From: Turnera subulata
Lineage: Eukaryota; Streptophyta; Magnoliopsida; Malpighiales; Passifloraceae
Direction of reading: 5' to 3'
Assembly (NCBI GenBank): GCA_028386065.3
Contig: JAKUCV010001473.1
Span: 1-64,000, forward strand
Length of the DNA stretch: 64,000 bases
Shown: positions 12,234 through 24,010 of the stretch, piece after piece
Layout: the number at the start of each line of letters is the position of its first letter
Position numbering within the stretch: the first letter of the stretch is position 1
Notes under the pieces: generated by a model
What the model saw: the letters and a program-made list of their open reading frames with translations, nothing else
Told to the model about the DNA's origin: nothing
Databases searched by the model: none
Program-made: the position numbers and the translations under genes

Positions 12234-13002
12234 CCGTGACACAATATTGCAACTATCCATGCATATGACCAAAAAGGAAAAAGAAACTATCCATGCATTT
12301 TTTTTTTTGCTTTGGCTCCATTCTGCATGGTTAAAGAGTACAAACTATTTATCAAAAACCAAAAAGAAGTATAAATTAAAGAGAGTGAGAAAGAGAGAGG
12401 GAGAGACCCAATATTGTTCTGTTCTTTACTTGCACTTTCTCTTTTACTTGTTTTATTTCCATGGTGAAAATAAAGAGGGAAAGAGACGGGGAATTTGGCA
12501 TGAACATTCCCAATTGCAGCACTGGATTCCTAACTGTTTGCAGCTGCAATTCACCAAATCAAACATGTTAAAAATAATATTGGACGTGTGACGTTGATAT
12601 TGGATGGAAATGAAATCGATTACTTTTTCGGTTTCGCATCATACAATTACTTTTGCTCAGAGATAAGTTAATCAAAAGGAAAGCATAAAAATAATAACAT
12701 ATGAAAAGAGCAGCCAAAAACGACACGACGAAAGAAGAGGAGAAGGGAAAAAGATGGGAATTACTAGATCAAGAATAGCGTGGAGAAAATAAAAAGCTGG
12801 TGGAGAGCATTGAGTGATGAGTGTATGCTATTAGTACTCCGTATTATATTTATGATCACAGAGCATTAACAACGACAGTGGCAAAGGATGGCAGCAGATC
12901 CCAGAAAACAACCGCAATTATAGCTAAATCTAGAGTTGGCTGAAAACAACACCTCATGTATGGTGCACACCCTCCACCACAACCGTAAAGTTGTGCACAG
13001 TA
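12234..13002. other. Non-coding DNA left of copia1, no gene seen
   Basis: AT-rich, with short homopolymer and GA runs (for example T8-10 near 12300). A 122-codon open stretch on + at 12223-12591 is low-complexity and shows no domain; I do not call it a gene. Confidence 0.6.
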
Positions 13003-13007
13003 TGTTT

Positions 13008-13820
13008 TGTTGGCCCAAAAGTGGTTAAGAGAGAGAGTGAATTAGTCTTGGTGATTAAAACTTAATTTGACATCACAGATGCCAAAGTGTTTTTTTCTCT
13101 AAAATTATGTTTAAGACTACTAATGAATACACTAATTAAAATACTAAGAGAAAAGGGTTAGAGAAAATATGACACAAAATTTATAGTGGTTCGTCATATA
13201 GCACTACCTCCACTACTCAAGGATCTCCTTTAAGATTTCTAACTCACTCTTATTATGATTTTTTACGGGTTCAACCACTAATCTATAATACAAGTTTTTC
13301 CCTTAGGCTCAACTTAAACTGTAGCTTTTTTACCATTGTTTAGCATAGTACTAGGAAGTTTGAATTCAGCTGCCTTTTGATTTGTTTAAGGTTGCTTTTA
13401 TCACATAATCAATCCCCAAAAATGGTAGGTACTAGGTTTGTTGACCAATGCCATTAGGGATTAAACAAACATGAGTGGCATGAGAGTTTGGACTTTGAAA
13501 GCGACATGTCATGCTCCAAAACCAATCCCACTCACTAATTTTCCAAGGCTGATTGGGATGTTTGATTACGGGTTGGTGGCTCCACATGTGAGCTGCAATA
13601 CATGGTTAGGCACAACACATGCTACACATAGGTTTGTCATTATCAAAACCTAGTTAGCTTGTTTAACATATAATATAATGGGACAATTATTATAATAGTT
13701 AATTGTAGTTAATGACATAATTATAATATTATGATCAATATGGCCCATTAGTGCATGCATTATGAAAATAAACTCAATTAATTAGCTTTAAGTGATTTCC
13801 TAATCATCATCCGATTCACA
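13008..13820 (-). mobile_element. copia1 3' LTR (LTR family A), internally deleted
   Basis: On the minus strand it starts TGTGAATCGG at 13820 and ends ...GGGCCAACA at 13008. It is preceded by a polypurine tract (AGAGGGAGAA) and flanked outside by TGTTT (13003-13007). The other family A LTR lies at 32844-34028 in the opposite orientation and is about 375 bases longer. The missing part, around 13330-13340 here, includes the TATA box present in the other copy, so this LTR has lost its promoter core. The outer TGTTT matches AAACA at 32839-32843, the same TSD seen inverted. Confidence 0.9.
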
Positions 13821-14318
13821 TTCTCCCTCTTTTTTCTGATGACAAACCTTAAATAAATATGGAGATGTGAATGTATGCTCCCCCTCAACATATGCTCCCC
13901 CTAGATAAAATATTTTTCTAATTTGTCCATCTTTCAAGCGGGCATAAGGAGCAAAAAAATAAATTGAACACATAAAATTTAGAAGCCACATTATATTAAA
14001 AGAGAATGAACATGTCAAAAAACACAGATCCACATGCTCTCGAGCCTAAATCTTTCCCACAACCTAGTAATTTCTCCCCCTTTTGGCATCACAAAAAGCA
14101 CAACAAGGGTGGACAGATTGGCACTGAGAATGCCATAACAGAAACAACAGCAACAAACAGTAGACAGAACCAGTCAAGAACCAAGTAAAACTGCAACAGA
14201 GAGACATATTGGCACTGAAGATGCCAAAACTACCAGCAAAATACTGGAAACAGATAAACCAGCATAAATAAAAACATGTATGATCCTAGGTGAGCATCAG
14301 ATTTGGATGGCCATATGG
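13821..14318 (-). other. copia1 3' untranslated region and polypurine tract
   Basis: Non-coding stretch between the third ORF and the 3' LTR. The polypurine tract on the minus strand (AAAAAAGAGGGAGAA) abuts the LTR start. A second purine run, CTAGGGGGAGCAT, lies near 13893 on the minus strand. A 77-codon open stretch here is not supported as a gene. Confidence 0.6.
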
Positions 14319-15234
14319 AAGTCAAACACAAGCAGATTTTTGGTCGGATGAAGAATCAGTAGACTCATCAGCATCTGTATACTCATCTGCGTCCTCAGCA
14401 ATCAACAAATCTAGCTGCGCTTTACCCATTTCCACAAGCTTGCTCATCATGCCTTTAAGCTCAAGAAGCTCCTCTTTCTCATCCTTTATCTCCTCTGTAA
14501 GAGCCTCAATGCAAGCATCCTTAGAGGTACTCGGCTGAACCACATAGAAGATCCCATGCTTATTCTTTTTAAGGTGCATTTTGCTAAGAGTGGTTGTACA
14601 TATGGACTCACCAAGAACTAGATGATGTGCATTGGTGAGAATCACACCAAATTGGCGAGAAATCAGGGTGAAGAGGTGTCCATAAGGTCGACCAGAAGCG
14701 AGCCGAAGATGATGGAATATTCTAAAGCCATAGTCCACATTACTATTGGTCAGCAAACAACCCAAAAGCCACATGTCATAAGTCATGAGCAAAGTCTGGT
14801 GACCTTTTCGAGGAATCAGGACTCTTGTCATGAAGTAAAGAAGAAGCCTATGCTCAGCCAAGAGGTCCTGATAGTCACCTTCTTAGTAGACTGCCCAAAG
14901 AGAATTTAAATCTACTCAGAAACACTAGGGGTATTGGGCACATTAACCGGATTTCCAGAACTGGTGTTATAGTATCTAACAGACCCCTTTCTCAAATTTA
15001 GCAGCTTTTTAATCAATTTGGCATCAACAAAGACAGAGATGCCACTAATCGTGCTTGCAGACCAATTGTATTTCCACTATCATCATGCTTTGGTATCATA
15101 TTGGAATGAAAATCTTTGACAAGAGATTCATAGACAGATACCTGAAGTGTGGCCAGTGTGGTGAGTTGAGCACGCTCCATAATCTCTTCAACCCCAGACC
15201 CGGTTAGATCATCAAAATGTACTGAGACAGATTT

Positions 15235-16157
15235 TGTTAGGAACATTAGACTTAAGCTAGAGGGGGGGTGAATAGCTTATGATCGAAAATTAAAAACTTT
15301 GCAGGAAATGAAGTGCGGAATTGAAAAATAGAAGGACACAAGAGATTTTTATACTGGTTCACACACAACTAATTTGTGGCTAATCCAGTCCTTCAAGATA
15401 CACTTGAAGAGTTCACTATCTACCGTTAAGCTTCCGGGTGCTTAACAAACCNNNNNNNNNNNNNNNNNNNNNNNNNNNNNNNNNNNNNNNNNNNNNNNNN
15501 NNNNNNNNNNNNNNNNNNNNNNNNNNNNNNNNNNNNNNNNNNNNNNNNNNNNNNNNNNNNNNNNNNNNNNNNNNNNNNNNNNNNNNNNNNNNNNNNNNNN
15601 NNNNNNNNNNNNNNNNNNNNNNNNNNNNNNNNNNNNNNNNNNNNNNNNNNNNNNNNNNNNNNNNNNNNNNNNNNNNNNNNNNNNNNNNNNNNNNNNNNNN
15701 NNNNNNNNNNNNNNNNNNNNNNNNNNNNNNNNNNNNNNNNNNNNNNNNNNNNNNNNNNNNNNNNNNNNNNNNNNNNNNNNNNNNNNNNNNNNNNNNNNNN
15801 NNNNNNNNNNNNNNNNNNNNNNNNNNNNNNNNNNNNNNNNNNNNNNNNNNNNNNNNNNNNNNNNNNNNNNNNNNNNNNNNNNNNNNNNNNNNNNNNNNNN
15901 NNNNNNNNNNNNNNNNNNNNNNNNNNNNNNNNNNNNNNNNNNNNAGAAGTTGAGTGTTTCACCTTGTACAAATGGGTCCTAACTTCTCTTGCTCTTCTTT
16001 GCACTTCAACTCTTGATCATATCTTCACTTGAATTCTTGATCACTTTGGTTGAGTACTTGTTTGCTTGATTTCTTTTTGCTTCATCTTGGTTATGATCTT
16101 GGTTTGTCATTTATCAAAACCTGTAATAAGTGAACCATGAAGAGATAGGTTCTAACA
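15235..16157 (-). mobile_element. Solo LTR, family G (copy 1), containing the assembly gap
   Basis: Minus-strand LTR starting TGTTAGAACCTATCTC at 16157 and ending at 15235. It is flanked by a perfect 5-bp duplication, GATTT, at 15230-15234 and 16158-16162. No internal region or second LTR is attached, so it is a solo LTR left by LTR-LTR recombination. Its flanks match copy 2 at 44349-46051 closely (GGGTGAATAGCTT and CTTCCGGGTGCTTAACAAACC on the left, AGAAGTTGAGTGTTT on the right). It interrupts the copia1 third ORF. Confidence 0.9.
15452..15944. other. Assembly gap (493 N)
   Basis: Run of N. By alignment with solo LTR copy 2 it replaces the interval equivalent to 44560-45833, which is 1,274 bases there and holds the palindrome array. 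The gap length is therefore probably an estimate rather than a measurement. Confidence 0.95.
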
Positions 16158-17178
16158 GATTTCAGGAATTTGAATTTGTTATCCACAATTCCAGTGGGGT
16201 CCTTTGCATCTTCAGCGATCTCCTTTGCCTTCGTTTTTGACCTAGACAATTTCCCAGGCTTGCTAACATACTTCACAATAGGCTCATAACATTCTTCACT
16301 CCCAGAACCAACTTCTTCAATTGGAGCAACAAGAGGTGTGTCTCATGTGACTCCCTCAAGCATTATAGCTGGAATTTCCTCATCCTCCTCCTCATCATCA
16401 TCAGACCCAATAACCTCATATACAATTTTTGCTTTTCCTTTCCTAGACACTGGACCTCTCAACCGCAGTTCTTGAGTGCTGCTGCGAAGATTCCGTTTTG
16501 ACATCGCAGATGCCATAAGCTTTTCACGTCTTGAAGGAGCCTTCTGTTTTTGAGCTGAGGTGGTTTTGGCTCTTTTGGCAGGGTATTTTTGAGCTAAGGG
16601 GGTATCATTCTCTGAGATTGTTTTGTCAGAGGAATTCCTAGGGTTCTCAGGTTGATTTTTAGTGGTAGGGTTCAGAGGAACCTCAAAAATATTCTGGGTT
16701 GTTGAAGGATTGTCAACAAGAGGAAGGTCAATGAGTGAGGGTTGCTTTTGAACAAGCTCAAGTGCCTTAGCCTGCTTCTCAAGGTTGAGTTCCTTCACAA
16801 AGTGATCAATCATGGATTTTTTCTTTAAAGTATGAAATTTTGTCTGCTCAATAGGATCAGTGAGGTGTGGAGGAATTCTAATCTGGGATAGGAACTCATC
16901 TGTGGAGGCTATGATATTTGCAAGAGTTTTTGCAGCCTCTTGGTCAGTGATTGGTGCAGGTGGGTTTGAAAAGGTGGAAGACATCTTTGGAGAAGAGTGT
17001 TTTCGCTTCTTAGAGGTTTTGGTAACGTGTTTGGAGGTCTTGTGGAGGGAGTTGATGGAGGAGGTTTTGTATGTCTTATGACTCGTGTAGTAGAAGTCTT
17101 TGAGGTAGTAGGAACTGGTGGAAGAATTATAGGGTTTTCAGCTGTAAGAGTGTTAGAAGGAGTCTTAGTTCTACCCAT

Positions 17179-17731
17179 ATCTGGTAACTAATGTTTTAAT
17201 GGTAGTGATGGCGAGAAAATAGGTGTGGAATGAGGGTGGATAAGGCAAGAGGTTTAAGTAGTGGAGTTGGGTTTCCTTTTAGGTCCAACGGTTAGAAGGG
17301 ATTTTATTACCACCATAACACTCAACCCTTTAGACCATTAGGTAACGGTAATCACGACAGACAGTCAGGCTCACCACCCGAGAGTTACTATAGTCGCTTT
17401 TCAACCCACTTGCACGATGTCAGACCCGTGACATTATTTTAATCCTTTTCTTACAGCTTTTGACATAATGGTCTTGTAGAAGCCAAATCGTCCAGATTCC
17501 TTTTCTGACCATTAACCCACTTTGCGTAGACTTCTAGCCCATCCTTTTTAGGCACATCATAGCTCAGATTTTCTAAGTGATATGTGTGTATTTTGAATGC
17601 ATGTTATATGCTCAAAATAATCAGAAAAACATACCTGGATGTCCTTAAATTTAAGGTGCATTACACATACCAAGCTCCAACCGAATTTTTACAAATTGTT
17701 CTTTCTTTAAGGGTTTTGTGAATATATCTGC
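17179..17731 (-). other. copia1 spacer between RNase H and third ORF
   Basis: No coding signal. It is the equivalent of 47177-48004 in copia2 and could hold the leader or promoter of the third ORF; only weak TATA-like sequence is visible on the minus strand. Confidence 0.5.
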
Positions 17732-18990
17732 AAGCTACCTCTCGGTTGTGACAAAATCAAGTGTTGTATCTTTCTTAAGCATATGATCTCTAATAAAATG
17801 GTGCCTTATTTCTATGTGTTTAGTTCTTGAGTGTTGAATAGGATTTTTAGTCAAATTTATGGTACTAGAACTATCACATAAAATTAGTATAGCATCAAAC
17901 TTCAAACCATAGTGAAGTAATGTTTGTTTCATCCGAAGAAGTTGTGCACAACAAGATCCTGTAGCTACACACTCTGCCTCGTTTGTTGATGTAGCCACTG
18001 AATTTTGTTTCTTACTAGACCAAGAAACTAGTGAATTTCCTAAGAATTGGCATGTCCCACTAGTACTCTTTCTATCAAGCATGCATCCAGCAAAGTCAGC
18101 GTTAGAATATCCAACTAAATTAAATGATTCAACCTAGGGATACCGAAGACCTAGAGAGGGTGTTCCATCTAGGTATTTAAAGATTCTTTTAATAGACCTC
18201 AAATGAGATTCTTTAGGACATGTTTGAAAGCGAGCACACAAGCACACACTAAATATAATGTTAGGTCTAGATGCAGTAAGATAGAGGAGACTTCCAATCA
18301 TACCTCTATATTTCTCATTGTCCACATCTTTACTGGATTCATCTTTATCAAGCTTTGTTGTTGTGCTCATAGGAGTTGGGCTCACTTTGGCGTCTGACAT
18401 GCCAAACCATTTGAGTAGCTCCTTTGTATATTTGGTTTGACCAATGAAGATGCCATCATCATATTGTTTGATTTGGAATCCAAGAAAAAAGTTCAGTTCC
18501 CCATCATGCTCATCTCGAATTCACTATGCAATAATTTTTCAAAATCTTGACATAGAGAATCATTTTGCACAATGATTAAGTCATTCTTTTGGTGTTTCAC
18601 AGAGAGTTCATAATCAACTTTACCTCTGACAAAGTTTTGAGAGAGAAGAAATGTACTTAACCTGTCATACTGCCCTTGGAGCTTGTTTGAGTCCATATAG
18701 AGCCTTTTTGAGCTTATAGACATGTTTTGGATGCTCATAGTCCTCAAATCCGGGAGGTTGCTCCACATACACCTCTTCCATAATTTCACCATTCAGAAAG
18801 GCACTATTTACATCCATTTGGTAGAGTTTAAAGGACTTATAGGATGCATATGCAAGTAGCATCCGAATGGACTCTAGGCGAGCTACGGGTGCAAAGGTCT
18901 CATCAAAGTCAATTCTTTCTTCTTGGTTGTAGCCTTGTGCCACAAGCCTAGCTTTGCTTCTTGTCACATTTCTAGCCTCATCCAATTTGA
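17732..18990 (-). pseudogene. copia1 reverse transcriptase and RNase H, catalytic box deleted
   Basis: Read right to left. 18985-18665 is the RT N-terminal half ([36 protein letters not shown], then YGLKQAPRA). 18660-18493 continues with FVRGKVD...DLIIVQ and then passes straight to NDSLCQDFEKLLHSEFEMSMMG. Compared with copia2 (VIIVQIYVDDILFGATNDLLC) about 11 residues, including the catalytic YVDD, are missing. 18400-18134 (MSTTTKLDKDE, RGMIGSLLYLTASRP) and 18082-17735 (DRKSTSGTCQFLG, WSSKKQNSVATSTNEAE, HIEIRHHFIRDH) are the connection and RNase H. An in-frame TAG (18131-18133) separates the last two. The enzyme would be inactive even if translated. Confidence 0.92.
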
Positions 18991-20427
18991 ACCTAAATAC
19001 CCATTTGGTTCCAATTATTGGATAATTGGTGGGTCTAGGAACTAATTCCCAAACATCACTTTTCTCAAATTGGTTGAGTTCTTATTGCATTGCCATCACC
19101 CAATTTTCATCATTAATGGCATCATTTATGTTTTTGGGCTCAATTTATGACAGAAAAGCCTGATGAGAATTCAGATTATGTAGGGAGGCTCTTGTAGTTA
19201 CCCCCTATGATGGATCTCTAATAATATCACTGGTTGAAAGTCCTTTTGGCACTTTCAATGCCGAAACGTCACGAATAGCAGATGGTGTAGATTGTGAAAG
19301 GGTTCATTTTGAATTGCATTTGCAATTGACACTTCTTCCTCCTTTTCAATCTCAGTAGATTTTTCAAGCATATCAACAAGGATATCTCCTGGTTGTTTCT
19401 CCTGGTTGTTTTTCCTGGCTAAGCACATTCTCATCATCAACACCATTGTTAGTTTGCACAAATTCATCAAATACAACATGTATTGATTCCTCAACTATAA
19501 GAGTTCTTTTATTGTAAACCCTATATGCTTTACTCCTAGTTGAGTATCCAAGAAACACACCATCATCAGATTTAGTATTAAACTTTCCTAAAGAGTCCTT
19601 AGTATTTAGTATAAAGCACTATGACCTGAAAACCTTAAAGTAGCTAATGTTTGGTTTTCTATCATGCCAAAGGTCATATGGAGTTTTCTCTAGTTGTGAT
19701 CTAATTGTTACACGATTTAGGATATAGCAAGCAGTGTTTACTGCTTCAGCCCAAAAGTAAGTTGGCAAAGATTGTTCATTTAACATTGTCCTAGCTATTT
19801 TTTGTAGAGTTCGGTTGTTCCTTTCTACTACCCCATTTTTTTAGGGAGTTCTAGGAGCCGAGAATGTATGCTCAATACCATGTTCATCACAAAAATGATC
19901 AAAGACTAGGTTATCATATTCAACACCATGGTCACTCTTAATCTTGGCTAATTTATAACCTTTTCAATTTTGAAGTTTTCTTATCAAGGAAGCAAATTCA
20001 CAAAGTGCATGGTCCTTTTGTGAGAGGAAGATGACCCATGTGAAACGAGAGTAGTCATCAACAATAACAAAAGTGTAACACTTACCTCCAGGACTTACCA
20101 CTTTAATAGGTCCAAAGAAATCAATGTGTAGTAGTTCAAGTGGTATAATGATGGAGATGCACTTTTTAGGCTTGAATGAGCTTTTGAATTGCTTTGTGAT
20201 TTGGCATGAGTGATATACCTTCTCTTTTTCAAACTTCAACATAGGCAGTCCCCTCACAAGTTTCTTGTTTTGAAGATTTGCAATAAGCTCATGATGTGCA
20301 AGCCCAATCTTCTATGACAAAGTTCAGTTGTTTCGGTACTAACATTTAAGCACTTGTTTTTTGGATTAGTAACATCACACATATTAATGTAATACAAGTT
20401 TCCTTGCCTTTTACTGACAAGCAAAGT
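18991..20427 (-). pseudogene. copia1 integrase, frameshifted
   Basis: Integrase inserts element cDNA into the host chromosome. 20257-19964 contains the start of the catalytic core (LLHIDFFGPIKVVSPGGKCYTFVIVDDYSRFTWVIF, first catalytic Asp in HIDF). Around 19960-19780 the second Asp region and the ERNNRTLQKIAR region follow in shifted frames. 19558-19373 is the C-terminal part with FLGYSTRSKAYRVYNKRTL, then a variable linker toward RT. Frame breaks occur near 19964, near 19850 and inside the linker, where two overlapping frames (19494-19255 and 19558-19373) share the reading. Inactive. Confidence 0.85.
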
Positions 20428-21558
20428 TCAGTTATCATCATTGTTAGTTACTAAGCACTTGTTAGACTCAAAAATTACTTTGCATCCACAGTCACACAGC
20501 TGACTAATGCTAAGTAAATTGAATTTTAGATTTTCAACCAACAACACATGCTCAATAGTTGGATCCTTACCGATATTACCAATACCCAATACCTTTCCTT
20601 TCAATTTGTCACCGAAGGTGACCGAACCTTTACTTCTCGGATTCAAGGATGAGAACTTGGACATATCACCCGTCATATGTCTTGAGCACCCACTATCAAA
20701 TACCCACTCATCCCAATTGACCTCTTTTTCTTCTTGTTCCATAAGACAAAGATTTGCCAATTCCTCTTCATCCGATTCATTATCTGAATCCAGGTCATCC
20801 CAAGCTGCCATTGCTCTCTTCCCTTTGTTCTTGAAGTTGACAAACTTGGATTTCTTTATGTTGGGACATTCGGCCTTGATGTGCCCGGATTGATTACAAC
20901 CAAAGCACAAAAGTTGCTCTTTCTTTGATTCATCAATTTTCACTCCTCTAAAGTTTCTTCCCTTCTGATTTTTCTTTTTCAGAAACTTGACAAATCTTCT
21001 TGTAATCAAAGCAACATCATGGTCACTTTCCGAATCACTCTCATGTAAAGACTTGAGAGCTATGTCCTTCTTTTTCTTTGGTTTTTCTTTAAATTTTGAC
21101 CCGTGGACAATGAGGCTTCCCATTAGATCATTGTAAGTGAGAGTGTTCATGTCTTTGGCTTCCTCATTAGCAGTAACCTTTGGTTCCCATTCAGAGGGAA
21201 GTGATCTGAGGATTTTGTCACCTTCTCCATGTTTGTAAGGATTTTACCAAGACAAGCCAAGTTGTTACACAAGATGGTGAATCTTGTGTCAAGTTCTTGT
21301 ACTGTTTCATCAGGCAACAATTGAAACAGCTCAAACACTCTCAACAGCCGATTCATCTTTGACTCTTTGACTTGGTTGGTTCCTTCATGCGAAATGCATA
21401 GAGTACTCCAAATTTCATGCATTTTTTCGCTTGATCTAACTCTTTCAAATTCGGCTTGACTGATGCCACAAAGGAGTGCATTCTTTGCTTGGGCATCTAG
21501 TTTAGTTTTCTTTATTTCAACTTCACTCCAGGACTTCATTTCCTTGGTTGGACGTGAG
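20428..21558 (-). pseudogene. copia1 gag C-terminal part and protease
   Basis: Gag capsid/nucleocapsid and start of protease. 21539-21147 is the capsid (UBN2-like: KLDAQAKNALLCGISQAEFERV, EIWSTLCISHEGTNQVKESKMN). After a frameshift near 21150 the frame 21150-20428 gives NTLTYNDLMGSLIVHGSKF, the zinc knuckle CFGCNQSGHIKAEC and the aspartic protease motif VFDSGCSRHMTGD (catalytic D in DSG). The gag N-terminus is not here. Reading stops at the TSD GTGAG (21554-21558), where the Tat element is inserted, and the missing start lies at 34078-34216 on +. At the Tat site the protein reads VVNSPYS on one side and RPTKEMKSW on the other, as expected for an interrupted gag. Confidence 0.92.
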
Positions 21559-23174
21559 TGTGAATACCCGACCCAAAATCACTTGGGCCTATTCACCTTT
21601 CCTTCACACCTTCTTCATAACCATCATCCAACATCTTTGGAGTCTCCACCCAAATTTTATTGAGGGACAAAAACTTGGGAAAAACCCTTCATGCGACTCC
21701 ATTTAGGCAACTGGATAACGAACCAAAGATGCTGGACCCGGGGATTCGTCATGGATGGGAAGGTGTTAGGCACCCATAAATGTTGGGGTGAAACTTTGTG
21801 CAATTAATAGATTATGTATGCCTTGTGCAAGTGTGCAAGTGTGAACACCAAAACACGTAATAACAGAGTATTGAAAAGAAAGGGGAGAAGAAGAAGATTG
21901 GGCTTGAGTTTCCACCACTAGAAACCAACTACGTACCCCGGCGACCGGGTTCAAAGCCCACATAGTTCTTGACATGGCATTATAGCAATCACATCATCAT
22001 CAACATCAGCTTCTCAACAATAATTGGTCAGACAAAAAGGGATTAGGATTACCTCTTGTAGCCCTCCTCTAGCTCCTTGGTTTGGGTTGTGCCTCCTACA
22101 CAATTTCCTCCCACTCCTCAACTCAATCTTGGGGTTCTTCTTGATTTTCTCCTTTCACTACCTTCAATGGATGATGCTACCCACGAAATTCTGCCAGAGT
22201 TTTGCGTATGGAACTATCTCCTAAGCTTGGAGAGATAGAGTTTCTCCAAGCTTCAAAGCATTGTGAAGAGTGTTTGTGTAATAGAATGTGTGTCCCTTGA
22301 AATGCGAGAGGAGGGTCATATTTATAGTGTTCTGGGTAGCCTAGGGGCGTGGACCAACTTAATGATCAAGGTAATGGCCAAAAATCTGGGCCAAAACCGA
22401 GTAGAATCAGATTACGGGCGAAAATTGGGGAGAAAACGCGTTTCTGAGGGTGCATGACCGCCAGGGCCGGCGATTAGCCTATGGATGACAGCCAGGCCGG
22501 GCGGTCATGGGTGGAAGACCGTCCAGGCCCGGCGGTCATCCAGAGATGACCGCCTGCACCTGCGCGTCTCACCCGTTCTTTTCTTTTTTCGGTCACGATT
22601 CTCCCCTAATTCCTCCCTGATTGATCCTACCGCGTAATTAACCCCTAGACTGCTCAGAATCCTCTGCTTTCTTAATTACTACTCCCCTCAATCATCTCCT
22701 AATTGACTAATTACACATTGATTCCTCATTTTAAGCCAAAATCATACCAAAAACATTCTTGCTATTAAGGAATGATTTAACTCTGATTTTCCACAAAAAT
22801 CAAAGCTAAATTTGTCTGCAAGCAAGGTGTTAATGGGTTGTGCAACTTTGAAGAAAAGTCCATACCTTATTAAATTGGACCCTTACATTTATCTTCAACC
22901 CAAAAATAAATATAATTGGGTTTAATAAATAAACAAGCCCAAACTTAATGAGATAAAATACATTTTAGCAATTTAGTCCTTAACATATCCTATGATTAAA
23001 TCATCTCATTAATCCTAGGCATATAAAAGCCTTAGTTACTATAATGTATAAATTTCACTAAAATTAAACCCCATTCATGCTTCAACCCAAGTCTAACTCA
23101 TCAATCTTATGATTCAGACATGTTTGGAGTCTAATCTCAATATAATTTTCACGGGTCAAATTTGGGTGTTCACA
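21559..23174 (-). mobile_element. Tat/Ogre-like 3' LTR (LTR family B)
   Basis: Minus-strand LTR, TGTGAACACCCAAAT at 23174 to ...TATTCACA at 21559, 1,616 bases. Its partner at 34217-35842 is inverted relative to it. Outside flank GTGAG (21554-21558) matches CTCAC at 34212-34216, which is the same TSD read on the other strand. TATA-box sequence (CACTATAAATA on minus) is near 22319-22329. Upstream of it lies a GC-rich block of alternating GACCGCC and GGCGGTC motifs (22454-22556). Confidence 0.93.
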
Positions 23175-23190
23175 GATGCCCCTCGTTGGT
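23175..23190 (-). other. Polypurine tract of the Tat-like element
   Basis: On minus, ACGAGGGGCATC abuts the TGTGAAC LTR start. This fixes the orientation of the element as right to left. Confidence 0.75.
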
Positions 23191-23435
23191 GAGTCTTTAA
23201 AACTTAAAAACGAAGCAACGCAAGGAAGGTACAACCAAATTTGGATAACGAGTGTGAGTTTTATGGACCAATGGTTGGGGCATCACATGCTCCACCTCGA
23301 GAATCATCTCATCCCGAGGTTTGTGATTGACTCATCTCATCTCTTGGGATTTTCCTGGTCCCAAGAGCTACCGAGAATCATCTCATCTCGGGGTTTCTTT
23401 TGGGATTTTTCTGGTCCCAAAAGTCATTAACAAAG

Positions 23436-24010
23436 GATCATCTCACCCATGCTAACTAGGGATGTTGTCGCCCTCCCGTGAGGATTTTGCTAACTAGGGA
23501 TATTGTCGCCCTCCCATGAGGATTTTGCCAGCTAGGGATATTGTCGCCCTCCCGTGAGGCTTTTGCCAACTAAGGATGTTATCAACCTCCTGTGGGGATT
23601 TTGCCAACTAAGGATATTATCACCCTCCCGTAGGGGTTTTGCTAACTATGATCGTCTCACCTATGTTAACTAGGGATATTGTCGCCCTCCCGTGAGGATT
23701 TTACCAACTAAGGATATTATCTCCCTCCTGCGGGGGTTTTGCTAACTAAGGATATTATCTCCCTCCAGCGAGGGTTTTGCTAACTAGGATCATCTCACCT
23801 ATGTTAACTAGGGATATTGTCGTCCTCCCGTGAGGATTTTGCCAACTAAGGATATTATCACCCTCCCGTGGGGATTTTGCTAACTAAGGATATTATCTCC
23901 CTTCTGCGGGAGTTTTGCTAACTAAGGACATTATCTCCCTTCTGCAGGGGTTTTACTAACTAGGATCATCTCACCTATGTTAACTAGGGATATTGTCGCC
24001 CTCCCGTGAG
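23436..24010. repeat. Minisatellite in the 3' untranslated region of the Tat-like element
   Basis: About 13 tandem units of roughly 40-45 bases with the core GGATATTGTCGCCCTCCCGTGAGG followed by TTTTGC(T/C)AACTA. Every three to five units a longer insert, ATCATCTCACCTATGTTAAC, recurs (near 23436, 23650, 23786 and 23964), giving a higher-order repeat. Minisatellites beside the 3' LTR are a known trait of Ogre/Tat elements. The flanking 24011-24614 is non-coding, with further loose repeats (CATCTCACCTCGGGAG, CTCATTCTACTTCTATCTTAGGGG). Confidence 0.85.

Larger units (their letters stand above)
14319..17178 (-). pseudogene. copia1 third ORF ('env-like' position), broken
   Basis: Extra ORF between pol and the 3' LTR, as in SIRE-type copia elements, where it is often called env-like. 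Read right to left, it starts at ATG 17178 (MGRTKTPSN, Pro/Thr-rich). After a shift near 16985 it continues through 16984-16343 (basic KYPAKRAKTT patch, then the acidic run SDDDEEEDEE). 16276-16158 is followed by the solo LTR insertion. It resumes at 15234-15013 and 14861-14322 (C-terminal part with an acidic and charged helix EALTEEIKDEKEELLELKG, coiled-coil-like). No transmembrane span is evident in the pieces. Frameshifts and the insertion make it non-functional. The copia2 counterpart at 48005-50417 has the same layout. Function is not known. Confidence 0.75.

Noticed and set aside
12223..12591. 122-codon open stretch on +
   Set aside because: Low-complexity, Lys/Arg-rich reading of AG-rich DNA with no domain or leader signals.
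13471..13653. 60-codon open stretch, also present at 33015-33197
   Set aside because: It lies in both copies of LTR A and has no domain; conserved only because the LTR is duplicated.
15438..16004. Open stretches spanning the N run
   Set aside because: Artefacts of unresolved bases.
22263..22457. Repeated open stretch in both LTR B copies (also 34932-35126)
   Set aside because: LTR-internal, around the TATA box and transcription start; no domain.
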